A stretch of DNA of 64,000 nt from Ktedonobacter robiniae (GCF_016587375.1 NZ_BNJG01000003.1:434001-498000), one strand, 5' to 3'; shown: positions 1 to 8,956, counted from the stretch's first letter. Made by a program: numbers and translations. The notes: a model not told the origin generated them from the sequence alone.

Positions 1-528
1 TCTTATGGGGCCACAGTCATCCAGCTAGATTCCAGCCTTCTCTATACCGGGATCTTCTTTTCGGCAATCATCACCTTCGTCACCATCCCTATTTTTGCCC
101 TCATCTCTGACCACATTGGACGCAAGCGCTGGTTCATGTTGGGCGTAATTCTTATGGCACTCTTCGCCGTTCCTTATTTTGCCTTGCTTCAATCTAGAAA
201 TCCACTCCTGGTGGTCTTCGCCATCGTTTTCTCCATCGGCATCTGCATTAGCTGGCTCTATGGGCCAGAGGCGAGCTTGATCGCGGAGCACTTTGGCCCC
301 CGTTTGCGCTACAGTGGCGCCTCATTGGGGTATCAACTGGCTTCTATCACAGCAGGGGGACCAGCGCCTATCATCGCCACCTACCTCCTCTCACTCCACA
401 GCCCGCTTACTGCTGGCCTTCCACCTTACATATTCATTGCCTTATATATAGTGTGTATGGCAGTCATCTCCCTTCTGGCCGCCCTCCCACTCAAAGAGTA
501 TGCTGGCCAACAACCTGCGAATGACTGA
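1..528 (+). CDS. MFS transporter, C-terminal part (metabolite:H+ symporter-like)
   Basis: Reading frame 1 is open from the first base, so the gene begins before the window; about 175 residues are visible. A major-facilitator motif A (SDHIGRKR) sits near residue 37 and is followed by about four hydrophobic segments. That placing fits the second copy of motif A, between TM8 and TM9 of a 12-TM carrier. The sequence resembles the metabolite:H+ symporter (MHS) branch, which imports organic acids; this assignment is from memory of the family. The substrate cannot be read from the fragment. The next gene is a convergent LysR regulator, 32 bases away. Confidence 0.75.
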   Translation, partial: SYGATVIQLDSSLLYTGIFFSAIITFVTIPIFALISDHIGRKRWFMLGVILMALFAVPYFALLQSRNPLLVVFAIVFSIGICISWLYGPEASLIAEHFGPRLRYSGASLGYQLASITAGGPAPIIATYLLSLHSPLTAGLPPYIFIALYIVCMAVISLLAALPLKEYAGQQPAND

Positions 529-560
529 GACACGAAACAAACTTCTAGCCCACACGCTAC

Positions 561-1451
561 CTAGTGGAGATCTGGTGTCGCCTCACGCGCCACCGAGAGA
601 AAATTTTGGATAAGCCTGGAATGGGTGTCACTCCGCCAGGCCACAGCCACCTCCGTTATAGGCGCATCACCCTCCAGTTCGCGATAGACCACGCCCTGGC
701 TACGAATATTTTGCGTCGAGAGAGGCACCAGGGAGACGCCAATGCCAGCGGCAACCATACCCACAATGGCATGCATCTGCGTGACCTCCTGAACGACATT
801 GGGCGTAAAACCATAGCCCAGGCATAGCTTCATGAGATACACATGATAGCCCGACCCCTGTTGACGCGATTGCAAGACAAAGGGCTCCTGTGCCAGCAAA
901 GCTCCTGGAATTCGCTCATAGGCTGCCAATAGATGCTGCTCTGGCAAGACACATACAATGGGTTCGCGTCGCACAACCTGTACGCTTACCCATGGTGCGT
1001 TAATAGGCAGGCGGATAAGTCCAATCTGGATAGCACCCTCCTCTAAAGCACGCAATTGCTCATGCGTCGTCAATTCACGCAGGGCTACCTCAACCTGCGG
1101 GAAGCGCTCACGAAACAGATGCAACATCAAGGGCAAGACATCATACGTACTAGAGCTAATATAGCCAATAACAAGCCGCCCCGCCTCGCCTCGGTGCGCC
1201 CTCTGGGCAGCCTGCTTTGCCTCCTGCACCTGGATAAGTACCTGCCGGGCCGCATCAAGAAAGACGCTACCCGCATCCGTTAATTCTACAGAGCGCTTCG
1301 TCCTCAGGAAAAGCGGGAAGCCCAGCTCCTCCTCCAACTGCTGAATCTGCTGACTCAATGATGGCTGCATAATTGCTAAGCGCGTTGCGGCCCGCCCAAA
1401 GTGCAGCTCCTCAGCAACAGCCACAAAATAGCGTAAATGCCGTAGTTCCAT
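561..1451 (-). CDS. LysR-family transcriptional regulator
   Basis: The 296-residue length and N-terminus are typical of LysR regulators: a winged helix-turn-helix at residues 1-60 (ELRHLRYFVAVAEELHFGRA, then a QPSLSQQIQQLEEELG recognition segment) and a periplasmic-binding-like effector domain to about residue 290. The ATG at 1451 has a GAGGGG ribosome binding site. It is divergent from the truncated DHA2 gene at 1592, the classic arrangement for a LysR regulator and its target. A matching inverted repeat (TCATAG-N7-CTATGA) lies 17 bases upstream of its start. Its local target is broken, but the intact paralogue at 33096 carries almost the same promoter segment. The inducer is unknown. Confidence 0.9.
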   Translation of the reverse strand: MELRHLRYFVAVAEELHFGRAATRLAIMQPSLSQQIQQLEEELGFPLFLRTKRSVELTDAGSVFLDAARQVLIQVQEAKQAAQRAHRGEAGRLVIGYISSSTYDVLPLMLHLFRERFPQVEVALRELTTHEQLRALEEGAIQIGLIRLPINAPWVSVQVVRREPIVCVLPEQHLLAAYERIPGALLAQEPFVLQSRQQGSGYHVYLMKLCLGYGFTPNVVQEVTQMHAIVGMVAAGIGVSLVPLSTQNIRSQGVVYRELEGDAPITEVAVAWRSDTHSRLIQNFLSVAREATPDLH

Positions 1452-1467
1452 TCTCGTAAATCCCCTC

Positions 1468-1486
1468 TCATAGATTTTACCTATGA
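1468..1486. promoter_or_regulatory. Probable LysR operator in divergent promoter
   Basis: TCATAG-N7-CTATGA is a perfect 6-bp inverted repeat containing a T-N11-A core, the form bound by LysR-type regulators. It lies between the LysR start codon and the DHA2 fragment. A near-identical site lies upstream of the intact DHA2 gene at 32972-32990. Binding is inferred. Confidence 0.5.
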
Positions 1487-2073
1487 ATCTTACCAGAATT
1501 ATCTATTGGACATATATACGTTGAGAATTTTATACTTAAATAACCACAGCGTATGCAAAAGCACTTATTAAAACACACATGGGAGATCTCTATGCCCTCT
1601 AGCTATGAACAAGATACTGGATCACATATGCATGTTAAAGCATCTTCACCTGCGGCCCCATTCCAGGAACCACGTTATACAGCCGTCGAGACCTATAAAG
1701 GCCTTGAGACATCATCCCCTGCAGTCAATAAATGGATCATTCTGGCTCTGGCCGCCTCGTCCAACTTTATGACGACGCTTGATGGCTCTATTATCAATAT
1801 TGGTTTACCTACTATCGCACGTACCTTTCATACAGGCATCAGTGGATCTACTGAGTGGATCATCATTGGTTATCTCGTCATCATTGCCGCGACCCTGCTT
1901 ACCTTTGGCCGGCTGGCTGATATCCTTGGGCGCAAACCTATTTTCCTGGCGGGATTGGCTATTTTTGTCCTGGGATCAGCGCTCTGCGGACTGGCGCCCT
2001 CGCTGCTCTTTCTGATTATTGCGCGACTCTTCCAGGGCATTGGGGGTGCGCTGATATTCTCCGTCAATATCGC
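1470..2073 (+). repeat. Dispersed duplication, copy 1 (promoter plus DHA2 N-terminus)
   Basis: These 604 bases match 32974-33577 without any net length change, starting in the LysR box and ending at about codon 161 of the transporter. The promoter and the codons from about 48 on are the most alike; residues 13-47 have diverged strongly. Beyond 2073 the two copies share nothing, so one end of the copy was lost or replaced. Confidence 0.9.
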
Positions 2074-2107
2074 AAGCTCTAGTTGGTGTACCACTCTCAA
2101 TACGTGA
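1592..2107 (+). pseudogene. DHA2-family drug efflux transporter, N-terminal fragment
   Basis: From ATG 1592 (ribosome binding site GGGAGAT) the frame encodes the first 161 residues of a 14-TM EmrB/QacA-like transporter. It matches the intact gene at 33096 (about 516 residues) nearly residue for residue from the VNKWIILALAAS segment through the motif A region (GRLADILGRKP). At 2073 homology stops and 11 unrelated codons lead to a stop at 2105-2107. The last two-thirds of the protein, including all C-terminal helices, is missing, so it should not be functional. Confidence 0.85.
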
Positions 2108-2412
2108 GGTGAGAGAGAGAGCTCTCGCTTTGCGTGCACTTATGAGCAAATTTGGATAAAAGAAAAACACTCTTGTCACTGTTACTCAACTTAGGCTGGG
2201 GGCCGTGTCGTCGCACTCGCTTTCCTCCTAAAACAGGTGAGCGTTGTTCCTGGAGCGTTGCGGAGAAGAAGCATCTTATAAAATTCCTTCTTCACTCGAT
2301 ATTGATAGAGCTATCCTCGTGTTCCAACGTATCCTTAGCCGTTGTGAGAGCTTACTTGTCACGATTTAGGTTCTCTTCATCAGAACTAAGATTGTAGCCC
2401 CAACAGTTCAGT
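2108..2412. other. Intergenic stretch with nothing recognised
   Basis: The 305 bases after the truncated DHA2 fragment show no convincing gene, insertion-sequence end or strong hairpin. A short GAGAGCTCTC palindrome occurs near 2120. It probably represents the sequence that replaced the lost part of the transporter gene. Confidence 0.4.
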
Positions 2413-4275
2413 TCACCTCCATTGGATCTGGTACTTCACGACATACGCACCTAGTGCTCGCGCAATCTGTTCGTGCAAATGCGCTCGCTGCTCCTCTGGG
2501 ACGCCCGAAAGGATCAGCGTTGCAAGCATCCCATACTGGTGGTTCGGTTCAATCTGGATCTCTAGAGAAAGATGAGCAGGCAGAACGGCGGAGAGGTCTT
2601 CAGCATAGACCCTGCGCACGGCATCACAACGAAGCGGAGGCTTGAAGATTTTGCCGACCGCGGTCACTGGCATCTGATCGAGGATCACAATGCTTTTGGG
2701 GATCGCAGCTCGTTCTTTCACCGTCTGGTACGCGTGGTCAAGCAACGCCTGTTCTGTGGCGGTCGCCCCTGCTTTGAGTACCACATAGGCCACGGGTAGC
2801 TCGCCGGCGTAGGCATCGGGCTTGCCAACGGCGGCAGCCAGCGCGACTGCGGGATGCGAATATAAGGCTTCCTCGATCACGGCTGGGTCAAGGTTATGCC
2901 CACCACGAATAATCAGATCCTTGGCACGCCCACTGAGCCAGAAATAGCCATCCTCGTCCTGCCGACCCAGATCCCCGGTATTCAACCAGCCATCGGCAAC
3001 CCACAGCCCAGTGTTCTGCTCTTCCTGGACATAGCCAGCAAAGACATTGGGACCTTTCACGACGAGCGCGCCGGTTTCATTGGGCAAGCAATCGCGCAGA
3101 TAGCGACCATGCTGGTCGAGGACCACGGTTTTCATGGCCTGATACGGATAGCGCAACCCAATGGACCCCACGCGCCGCTCTCCATAGCGCGGATTGGTAC
3201 TGCTCGCACAGGTTGCTTCTGTCAAACCGTATCCCTCCAGAATGCGCACGCCAGTATGCTGTTCGAAGGTGGTGTACACATCAATGGGCATGGGGGCGGC
3301 CCCACACACCGCGGTTTTGAGCGAATGAATATCGGCATCGATGGGCACGCGCAAGAGGTTGGTATAAAGCGTTGGGACTCCGCTGAACGAGGTCGCTTGA
3401 TACTGTTCGACAATCTTCCAGAAGTGTTTGATCACCCCAGGGTCACGATATCCCGCTGGACCGAGCAAGACAATCGAGGCACCGATACTCAGAGGCGCCA
3501 GTCCTGTGACATGGACAGCGTTTACATGAAAGAGCGGAAGCCCACAGAGCATGACATCCTCTGGACGACTATCCGCCACCTGTGTTATGGCCCAGGCATC
3601 GAAGACCTCGTTGGCATGGGTGTGCCGTGCCAATTTGGGCGATCCAGTCGTGCCACCCGTATGAAAATAGGCTGCCAGTTCGTCTGGAGCGATAATTCGT
3701 CCTGAAAGGAGTCGGTCAGCAGGATACTGCTCCAGTTGCGTCTCAAAAGGCACCCACTCCTTCTCTGGGCTCGGTTCACCGAGCACCTGGATCACGGTGG
3801 TGAGGCTAGGCACCTGCGGGCGAATCGTCACCACTTTTTCCCAGATATCGGAGTTGGGCAGCGGTCCTAACGCAATCAACACTTTCGTGCGTGCCGCTCG
3901 CAGAATAGTGGCGATCTGGCTGGCTTCCAGCAGTGGATTGACCGGATTCACAATCCCAGCCGCTTCCGCTCCCCACAACGCGAAATGCGTCTGCGGCAGA
4001 TTGGGCAAGAGCAATGAGACCACATCGGTTAGTCCAACCCCAAGGTCAGCGAGCATGTTCGCGACCTGGTGAATCCGCCCCAAAAGCTGGCGGTAGGTCA
4101 CTTGGAGAGATGCTTGATAGTGTTCTCCATCTGGAAAGAAGACCAGGGCAGAATGGTCTGGAAAGGTCAGCGCGCTCCGCCGAATCATGGCATATGTGCT
4201 CTTCGGGAGCTGTCGTTGCGCGAGTGGTACACGTTCTATCTCTTCAATATCGGAGAGGATGCGGATTTGCCCCAT
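2413..4275 (-). CDS. AMP-forming acyl-CoA synthetase
   Basis: This 620-residue protein belongs to the ANL superfamily, which activates a carboxylic acid with ATP and loads it onto coenzyme A. The phosphate-binding P-loop (HTGGTTGSPKLARHTH) is near residue 210, the YGLTEAT adenine motif near 350, the hinge aspartate segment (NTGDLGRQDEDGYFWLSGR) near 435, and the C-terminal catalytic lysine region (VTAVGKIFKPPLR) near 560. It has an AAAGGATGAG ribosome binding site and lies 80 bases downstream of the GntR gene, so it is probably the last gene of a three-gene unit. The context suggests an aromatic or phenylpropanoid acid, but the substrate is inferred. Confidence 0.9.
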   Translation of the reverse strand: MGQIRILSDIEEIERVPLAQRQLPKSTYAMIRRSALTFPDHSALVFFPDGEHYQASLQVTYRQLLGRIHQVANMLADLGVGLTDVVSLLLPNLPQTHFALWGAEAAGIVNPVNPLLEASQIATILRAARTKVLIALGPLPNSDIWEKVVTIRPQVPSLTTVIQVLGEPSPEKEWVPFETQLEQYPADRLLSGRIIAPDELAAYFHTGGTTGSPKLARHTHANEVFDAWAITQVADSRPEDVMLCGLPLFHVNAVHVTGLAPLSIGASIVLLGPAGYRDPGVIKHFWKIVEQYQATSFSGVPTLYTNLLRVPIDADIHSLKTAVCGAAPMPIDVYTTFEQHTGVRILEGYGLTEATCASSTNPRYGERRVGSIGLRYPYQAMKTVVLDQHGRYLRDCLPNETGALVVKGPNVFAGYVQEEQNTGLWVADGWLNTGDLGRQDEDGYFWLSGRAKDLIIRGGHNLDPAVIEEALYSHPAVALAAAVGKPDAYAGELPVAYVVLKAGATATEQALLDHAYQTVKERAAIPKSIVILDQMPVTAVGKIFKPPLRCDAVRRVYAEDLSAVLPAHLSLEIQIEPNHQYGMLATLILSGVPEEQRAHLHEQIARALGAYVVKYQIQWR

Positions 4276-4355
4276 TGCTCTTGCTCATCCTTTCTGTTGC
4301 CAATGCTTTGTCGCCACCACAGGAGCCATCCTGTGGAGTCTTGCGAGAAGCCGCG

Positions 4356-5228
4356 TCATTGCAGTTTATCCTGATCCTTCATAGCTGCCTCTGGCATCAT
4401 CACCAGAAGGGCGCACCTGCTCTTATAATTCCAGAGATGTTCGGGTGAGATCCTTCTTTTTCTCACCATCTGCAAGCCTTCTTGACCGGGGGCTTCCGCT
4501 GGGTGCGATGAGCCTGTTTGGGCGAGCGTCAGCGCGGTGCGCACGGCAACTGGTTCGTACTCGGGGGCCATATGAGCCAGGACGGTTAAGGCTGTTCTCG
4601 CCAGGTGACGCGCTAACTGCTGAATGGCTTCCGCTCGATTGCGCTCCCGGCAGGCTTGCAGAATCTGCCCGTGTTCCACCATACTCACCGATTGGGCATG
4701 GATCTCCCGATCTGCCAACATCAAGCGATAGCGCTGGCTCTGATCAGCATAATTGCTCATGGTAGCACAAAGCTGTTCCCCTGCTTGCGCGACCAGGAGT
4801 TGATGAAAAAGACGATGCGGCACCTCCCAGCTCTCCATCGTGGTAGCGGAGCGCATTGTTGCCAGAGCCGCATCGAGCTCAGCGAAATCCTCCTCTTGCA
4901 AATGGGGAAACGTCAGGGCAAGGCCCAGCGTTTCCAACTGGATTCGCCCGGCATAGAGCCTATCCAGGGCCATCGGGTCCAACGGCGCAACCCGCGCGCG
5001 CTGATATCTGCCTGTCTCCACCAATCCCTCGCGCTGGAGCATACGGAGAACCTCGCGCAAGGGGGTGCGGCTGACGCCGAGGGTATGTGCAAGCTCCCGT
5101 TCAGAAAGCCTCGCGCCCGGAGGATAGACGCCATCCAGAATCAGCTTGCGCAGGCGGTTATGGAGCATCGTGATTCCGCCTGTTTTCTCGTCTTCCTCCG
5201 GCATTCCTGGTGTCTCGATCTCTGTCAT
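4356..5228 (-). CDS. GntR-family regulator, FCD type
   Basis: The 290-residue protein has a GntR winged helix at about residues 20-85 (SERELAHTLGVSRTPLREVL) and an all-helical FCD ligand domain at about 95-230. The FCD subfamily usually binds organic acids and dissociates from DNA. It sits 40 bases downstream of the FAH hydrolase gene and upstream of the acyl-CoA synthetase, so it is probably co-transcribed and autoregulated. Palindromes of the form TGGTATACCA, typical of this subfamily, overlap both predicted divergent promoters 1.1 kb away. A tail of about 50 residues after the FCD domain has no recognised function. Confidence 0.9.
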   Translation of the reverse strand: MTEIETPGMPEEDEKTGGITMLHNRLRKLILDGVYPPGARLSERELAHTLGVSRTPLREVLRMLQREGLVETGRYQRARVAPLDPMALDRLYAGRIQLETLGLALTFPHLQEEDFAELDAALATMRSATTMESWEVPHRLFHQLLVAQAGEQLCATMSNYADQSQRYRLMLADREIHAQSVSMVEHGQILQACRERNRAEAIQQLARHLARTALTVLAHMAPEYEPVAVRTALTLAQTGSSHPAEAPGQEGLQMVRKRRISPEHLWNYKSRCALLVMMPEAAMKDQDKLQ

Positions 5229-5268
5229 AGACTAACCTTTCAAACGTTCCTGTTCCACATCACAAGCC

Positions 5269-6189
5269 TTAGAGCGGTTGGGAACGGGTCTCAGCCACCA
5301 TTTGATTACGGATCATCCCAATCGGCTCGATCTCAACCTCTACAATATCACCTGCCCGCAAGAACAGGGGGCGCTGGCGCCTGGCACCAATCCCGGATGG
5401 CGTCCCGGTCATAATCAAATCGCCAGGTTCTAGGGTCATAAATGAACTGAGAAAGGCAATGGCAGCGGCGACAGAGAAAATCATCTGTGAGGTACTTTCT
5501 CGCTGGACGATCTCGCCATTCACTAGTGTGGTGAGGGTTAATGCCTGTGGATCGGGGATATCTGCGGCAAGCACGATGCCTGGCCCCATCGGGGCAAAGG
5601 TATCAATGGCTTTGCCTGCCGTCCACTGGCTGGTCTGCATCTGGAGATCACGCGCGCTCACATCATTGCCAATCATGTAGCCTGCCACATAGGCCAGCGC
5701 CTCTTGCTCAGGCACGTGTTTACAGCGTTTGCCGATTACCGCGACCAATTCGCCCTCGTAGTCAATGAAGGGACTGACAGCAGGCAAGCTGACCGGGCTG
5801 GTGGGGCCAACCAGGCTGTTGCGAAATTTGGCAAAAAAGGTGGGGACTGGCGGGATATCAGCCTGGGCTTCGGCGGCATGCTCCGGGTAGTTGAGACCCA
5901 GGCACAGAATCTTTTCCGGATCAGGGATCGGTGGCCCAAGCTCTACCTCATTCAGAGAGAGCACCTGCTCTCCTGCATCGAGCTGATGTGTGGCCCAGGC
6001 CAGGATCTGTTCTTGCTCATCCGGGCTTGCTGCGAGGAAGGACCGCACTGACGAATAGGTTTCGCCCGCCAGGCTGCGCGGAGGAACGCCTGCGTACTCA
6101 GAGAGATCGATCAGTGCATGATGAGAGGCAACACCCCCACGCCAGGTAGGTGCAGTACGGTCGGTGCGATAGCTCACAAGACGGAGCAT
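5269..6189 (-). CDS. Fumarylacetoacetate hydrolase family protein
   Basis: A 306-residue FAH-fold enzyme with the family landmarks: LCLGLNYPEHAAE near residue 95, the metal-binding DYEGELVAVIG near 145, IGNDVSARDLQ near 175, and GTPSGIG near 262. FAH-family members hydrolyse or decarboxylate 2-oxo or 1,3-dicarbonyl acids, including products of meta-cleavage of catechols. Placed opposite a hydroxylase-extradiol dioxygenase fusion, it plausibly processes the ring-fission product. The ATG has an AAGGAGAG ribosome binding site. It is the first gene of the leftward unit. The precise substrate is inferred from context. Confidence 0.85.
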   Translation of the reverse strand: MLRLVSYRTDRTAPTWRGGVASHHALIDLSEYAGVPPRSLAGETYSSVRSFLAASPDEQEQILAWATHQLDAGEQVLSLNEVELGPPIPDPEKILCLGLNYPEHAAEAQADIPPVPTFFAKFRNSLVGPTSPVSLPAVSPFIDYEGELVAVIGKRCKHVPEQEALAYVAGYMIGNDVSARDLQMQTSQWTAGKAIDTFAPMGPGIVLAADIPDPQALTLTTLVNGEIVQRESTSQMIFSVAAAIAFLSSFMTLEPGDLIMTGTPSGIGARRQRPLFLRAGDIVEVEIEPIGMIRNQMVAETRSQPL

Positions 6190-6290
6190 AGGAACTCTCC
6201 TTCTTACCGCCGGAAACGATCAGGCGGAACATACAAGACGCTGAAACACTTCCCTCTCGCTCAGGGCGAGAGGAGGCATTTTTCTCCCAT

Positions 6291-6302
6291 ATGGTATACC
6301 AT
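6291..6302. promoter_or_regulatory. GntR/FCD operator on leftward promoter
   Basis: ATGGTATACCAT is a perfect 12-bp palindrome. It covers the predicted -10 of the leftward promoter (TTGACA as reverse complement at 6315-6320, 16-base spacer, TATACC at 6293-6298). Repressor bound here would block transcription of the FAH-GntR-synthetase unit. Confidence 0.65.
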
Positions 6303-6320
6303 TATTGCGGAGATTGTCAA
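6293..6320 (-). promoter_or_regulatory. Predicted leftward sigma70-type promoter
   Basis: On the minus strand a perfect TTGACA box is followed after 16 bases by TATACC. It faces the FAH hydrolase gene about 105 bases away and overlaps the ATGGTATACCAT operator. Confidence 0.55.
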
Positions 6321-6379
6321 GGGAGTCCGGAGCAGACACAAGAAAAGAGGCGGGTAATCCGAAAATTACTCCTCATCCC

Positions 6380-6421
6380 TTGACAAATAACCCTCATCAG
6401 TCTATATTTTGGTATACCAAA
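6380..6421 (+). promoter_or_regulatory. Predicted rightward promoter with GntR/FCD operator
   Basis: TTGACA (6380-6385), a 17-base spacer and TATATT (6403-6408) form a near-consensus promoter toward the hydroxylase gene. A perfect 14-bp palindrome, TTTGGTATACCAAA (6408-6421), starts at the -10 and covers the expected start site. A related half-site, TGGTATACAT, follows at 6443-6452. The 5' leader would be about 220 bases. Confidence 0.7.
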
Positions 6422-6442
6422 TAAAGCTGTGCCTATCGTTCG

Positions 6443-6452
6443 TGGTATACAT
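6443..6452. promoter_or_regulatory. Third, imperfect GntR/FCD-like site
   Basis: TGGTATACAT keeps eight core positions of the two perfect sites and lies 22 bases beyond the second one, in the leader of the hydroxylase gene. It may be an auxiliary operator. Confidence 0.4.
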
Positions 6453-6638
6453 TGAGTGAAAGAAGCCTCTGTGTCTTCTCAAAGCAGAGGATGGCGCTGG
6501 GCTGAAAAAGGAGCTCTTTCATGACAGCATATTTGGCAGCGAACGAAGACGCGGCGAAATGGACCTGAGAAGATGATTGTCTCTTGTATGTTTCGTGCTG
6601 TATGAAAACAGCACTTCCTCAAGGAGGAGAGTATAATC

Positions 6639-8864
6639 ATGAGTGAGAGTATTTGCGATGTGGCAATCATTGGGTATGGGCCAATAGGCCAGATGCTTTC
6701 GTTGCTCCTTGGTGAGAAAGGATATCGCGTCGCGGTCTTTGAGCGCTGGCCAAATCTTTATCCCTTGCCGCGTGCCATCGTCTATGACCATGAAATTGCC
6801 CGCATTTTCCAGATGGTAGGAATTGCACAGGATCTCACGCCTATTGTTGAACCGGGTGGAGTCTACGAATGGCGGAACGCCAGAGGGGGGACATTGCTGC
6901 GCTTTGATTTGTCAGAGCAAAGCGTCTCAGGTTGGCCGCCGAGCACGATGTTTTCGCAGCCACAACTCGAAGCCATCCTTGATGCCAGGGTGAAATCGCT
7001 TCCAACCGTGACCGTCTATCAGGGGTGGGCGGTCGAACAGGTTGAACAAACCCAGAACGCCGTTCACTTGCAGGTCAGGAAGCATACTGTCAGCTCTTCA
7101 GGTGAACTGGTGCCTGGTCAAGAGTACCTGACCATTCGAGGTCACTACGTCATCGGTGCCGACGGCGCGAATAGCTTCCTGCGTCAGCACATGCGTACCT
7201 CGCTCACTGATCTCGGCTTCCTGTTTGACTGGCTTGTGGTCGATATCATTCCTCATGAGACGCGTGAATGGAATCCACTGAATATGCAGGTCTGCGACCC
7301 GGCGCGTCCGACGACCGTTGTTTCGGGAGGGAAGGGGCGTCGCCGCTGGGAGTTTATGCGACTGCCAGGAGAACGCGTGGAAGACCTCAATTGCTCGGAG
7401 ACGGTCTGGCGGTTGCTAGCTCCCTGGGATATCACTCCTGAAAATGCCACGCTCGAACGCTATGCTATCTACACCTTTAAGGCACGTTGGGCTGACTGCT
7501 GGCGTGATGGGCGTTTTCTTCTCGCGGGTGACGCTGCTCATCTCATGCCTCCGTTCGCCGGTCAGGGGATGTGTGCAGGGATGAGAGATGCCGTGAATCT
7601 CGCCTGGAAGCTCGACCTGGTGCTCTCAAGGCAAGCAGAGGAGAACTTGCTCGATACCTATACGAGTGAACGGCTCCCCCATGTGCAAGGCTCTATTCAT
7701 ACCTCGCTCGAATTAGGGAAGATCATCTGCATCAGCGATCCTGAGGAGGCGAACAAGCGTGACGAGCACATGCTTGCCATGCGGCGGCAATCAGCCCAGG
7801 AAGGGTCGCTCCTACCTTCGTTTCTCCCCGGCCCGGGTCTCTTCCTTGACAGCGATCCTCTGGTAGGTCAGATGTTTTTGCAGCGAGAGGTCGCGCACAA
7901 CGGCAAACAGGGATTGTTCGACGATATTATCGGCAGAGGCTTTTGTCTTATCAGCATAGTCGGCAATCCAGCCGCGCACCTTTCTCCAGCTGACGAGGCA
8001 TTTTTCACGTCGATCGGCGGACGCATGGTTTCTATGAAGAGCAGCGCAGACGAGCACGCAGACCATGTCATCGACATTTCTGGGGCGTACGTCGATTGGT
8101 TCGCGGCCAATAACTGTGCGGTCGTTCTGACACGACCGGATTTTGCGATTTATGGGACTGCGCCTGATCTGGCTGGCGCGGTCCAGCTAGTCAGGAGCCT
8201 GCGCGAGCAGTTGCACCCATCAGCATCGACAGATGAAAGGAGCCACACTATGGCAGAACAGCGTCAAACGAGTCCGGAGCAAGAGGGGTCTCTTAATGAA
8301 GTTATTGTTCCCGCGCGCTTGCATCATGTCAACCTGAAAGCGTACAGGTTTGAGGAGATGCGCGAGTTCTATACGGCGCTTATCGGAATTCACCCCAATG
8401 CCGAGGTCGGCACGTTTGGCTGGTATACCTACGATACCGCCAACCACCGCCTGGCGCTCATGCACGTTCCCACGATCACCGAGCGCGTACCAGCAAGCGC
8501 GGGTATGCATCACATGGCCTTTGAGTATGACTCACTCGATGACCTGATGCGTACATACCTCCGGCTCAAGAAGATCGGCATTCTTCCGGCAGGGGTGTTG
8601 GATCATGGAATGACCACCTCCTTCTACTATCGTGATCCTGATGGCAATTATATTGAGTTGCAGGTAGATAATTTTGGGTTAGACCCGGCAATGAGTACCA
8701 CCTTTATGCACACGCCCGCCTTTCTCGACAACCCCATTGGCGTACCCATCAATCCGGAAAGCTATATGGCTGCCTGGCAAGAAGGTGCTTCCCTAGAGGA
8801 AATGCACGAGCGTTCCTACGCGGGAGAGTTCACCGAAGGTGCGTCGACGTTCGCTATCGATTAA
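6639..8864 (+). CDS. Flavin aromatic hydroxylase fused to extradiol-type (VOC) dioxygenase
   Basis: One frame encodes 741 residues with two enzyme modules. Residues 1 to about 530 form an FAD-dependent aromatic monooxygenase of the MhpA/PheA type: FAD motif GYGPIG at 12-17, the GADGANS motif near 175, and GDAAHLMPPFAGQGM near 297. Residues 538-741 form a VOC-fold module like single-domain extradiol dioxygenases, with the metal triad His563, His625 and Glu673 in normal contexts (HHVNLK, HHMAFE, YIELQVD). Together they could hydroxylate a phenol and cleave the catechol. The linker contains an AAAGGAG ribosome binding site and in-frame ATG at 8250, suggesting two genes joined by loss of a stop codon, or dual products. 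The true substrate is unknown. Confidence 0.88.
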   Translation: MSESICDVAIIGYGPIGQMLSLLLGEKGYRVAVFERWPNLYPLPRAIVYDHEIARIFQMVGIAQDLTPIVEPGGVYEWRNARGGTLLRFDLSEQSVSGWPPSTMFSQPQLEAILDARVKSLPTVTVYQGWAVEQVEQTQNAVHLQVRKHTVSSSGELVPGQEYLTIRGHYVIGADGANSFLRQHMRTSLTDLGFLFDWLVVDIIPHETREWNPLNMQVCDPARPTTVVSGGKGRRRWEFMRLPGERVEDLNCSETVWRLLAPWDITPENATLERYAIYTFKARWADCWRDGRFLLAGDAAHLMPPFAGQGMCAGMRDAVNLAWKLDLVLSRQAEENLLDTYTSERLPHVQGSIHTSLELGKIICISDPEEANKRDEHMLAMRRQSAQEGSLLPSFLPGPGLFLDSDPLVGQMFLQREVAHNGKQGLFDDIIGRGFCLISIVGNPAAHLSPADEAFFTSIGGRMVSMKSSADEHADHVIDISGAYVDWFAANNCAVVLTRPDFAIYGTAPDLAGAVQLVRSLREQLHPSASTDERSHTMAEQRQTSPEQEGSLNEVIVPARLHHVNLKAYRFEEMREFYTALIGIHPNAEVGTFGWYTYDTANHRLALMHVPTITERVPASAGMHHMAFEYDSLDDLMRTYLRLKKIGILPAGVLDHGMTTSFYYRDPDGNYIELQVDNFGLDPAMSTTFMHTPAFLDNPIGVPINPESYMAAWQEGASLEEMHERSYAGEFTEGASTFAID
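8236..8252 (+). promoter_or_regulatory. Internal Shine-Dalgarno and ATG inside the fusion gene
   Basis: AAAGGAG (8236-8242) lies seven bases ahead of an in-frame ATG (8250-8252) at the exact boundary between the hydroxylase and dioxygenase modules. It could start a free 204-residue dioxygenase alongside the full-length fusion. Confidence 0.6.
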
Positions 8865-8956
8865 TATCCCATAAACAATGGGGAGGGAATTGGCATCATG
8901 CTCTCTCTCCCCTTCTTTCTTTTAGGCCCAACGAGAATATTTCTGCGAGGAGAAAT

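Noticed and set aside
2896..3705. Long 269-codon frame on the plus strand
   Set aside because: It is antisense to the acyl-CoA synthetase, has no family features and no ribosome binding site; the opposite strand has clear motifs.
4656..5414. 252-codon frame on the plus strand
   Set aside because: Antisense to the GntR gene and the end of the FAH gene; low-complexity composition and no motif.
8878..8928. Hairpin between fusion gene and nitroreductase as a terminator
   Set aside because: Only a 6-bp GGGGAG/CTCTCC-type stem with a large loop; not convincing.
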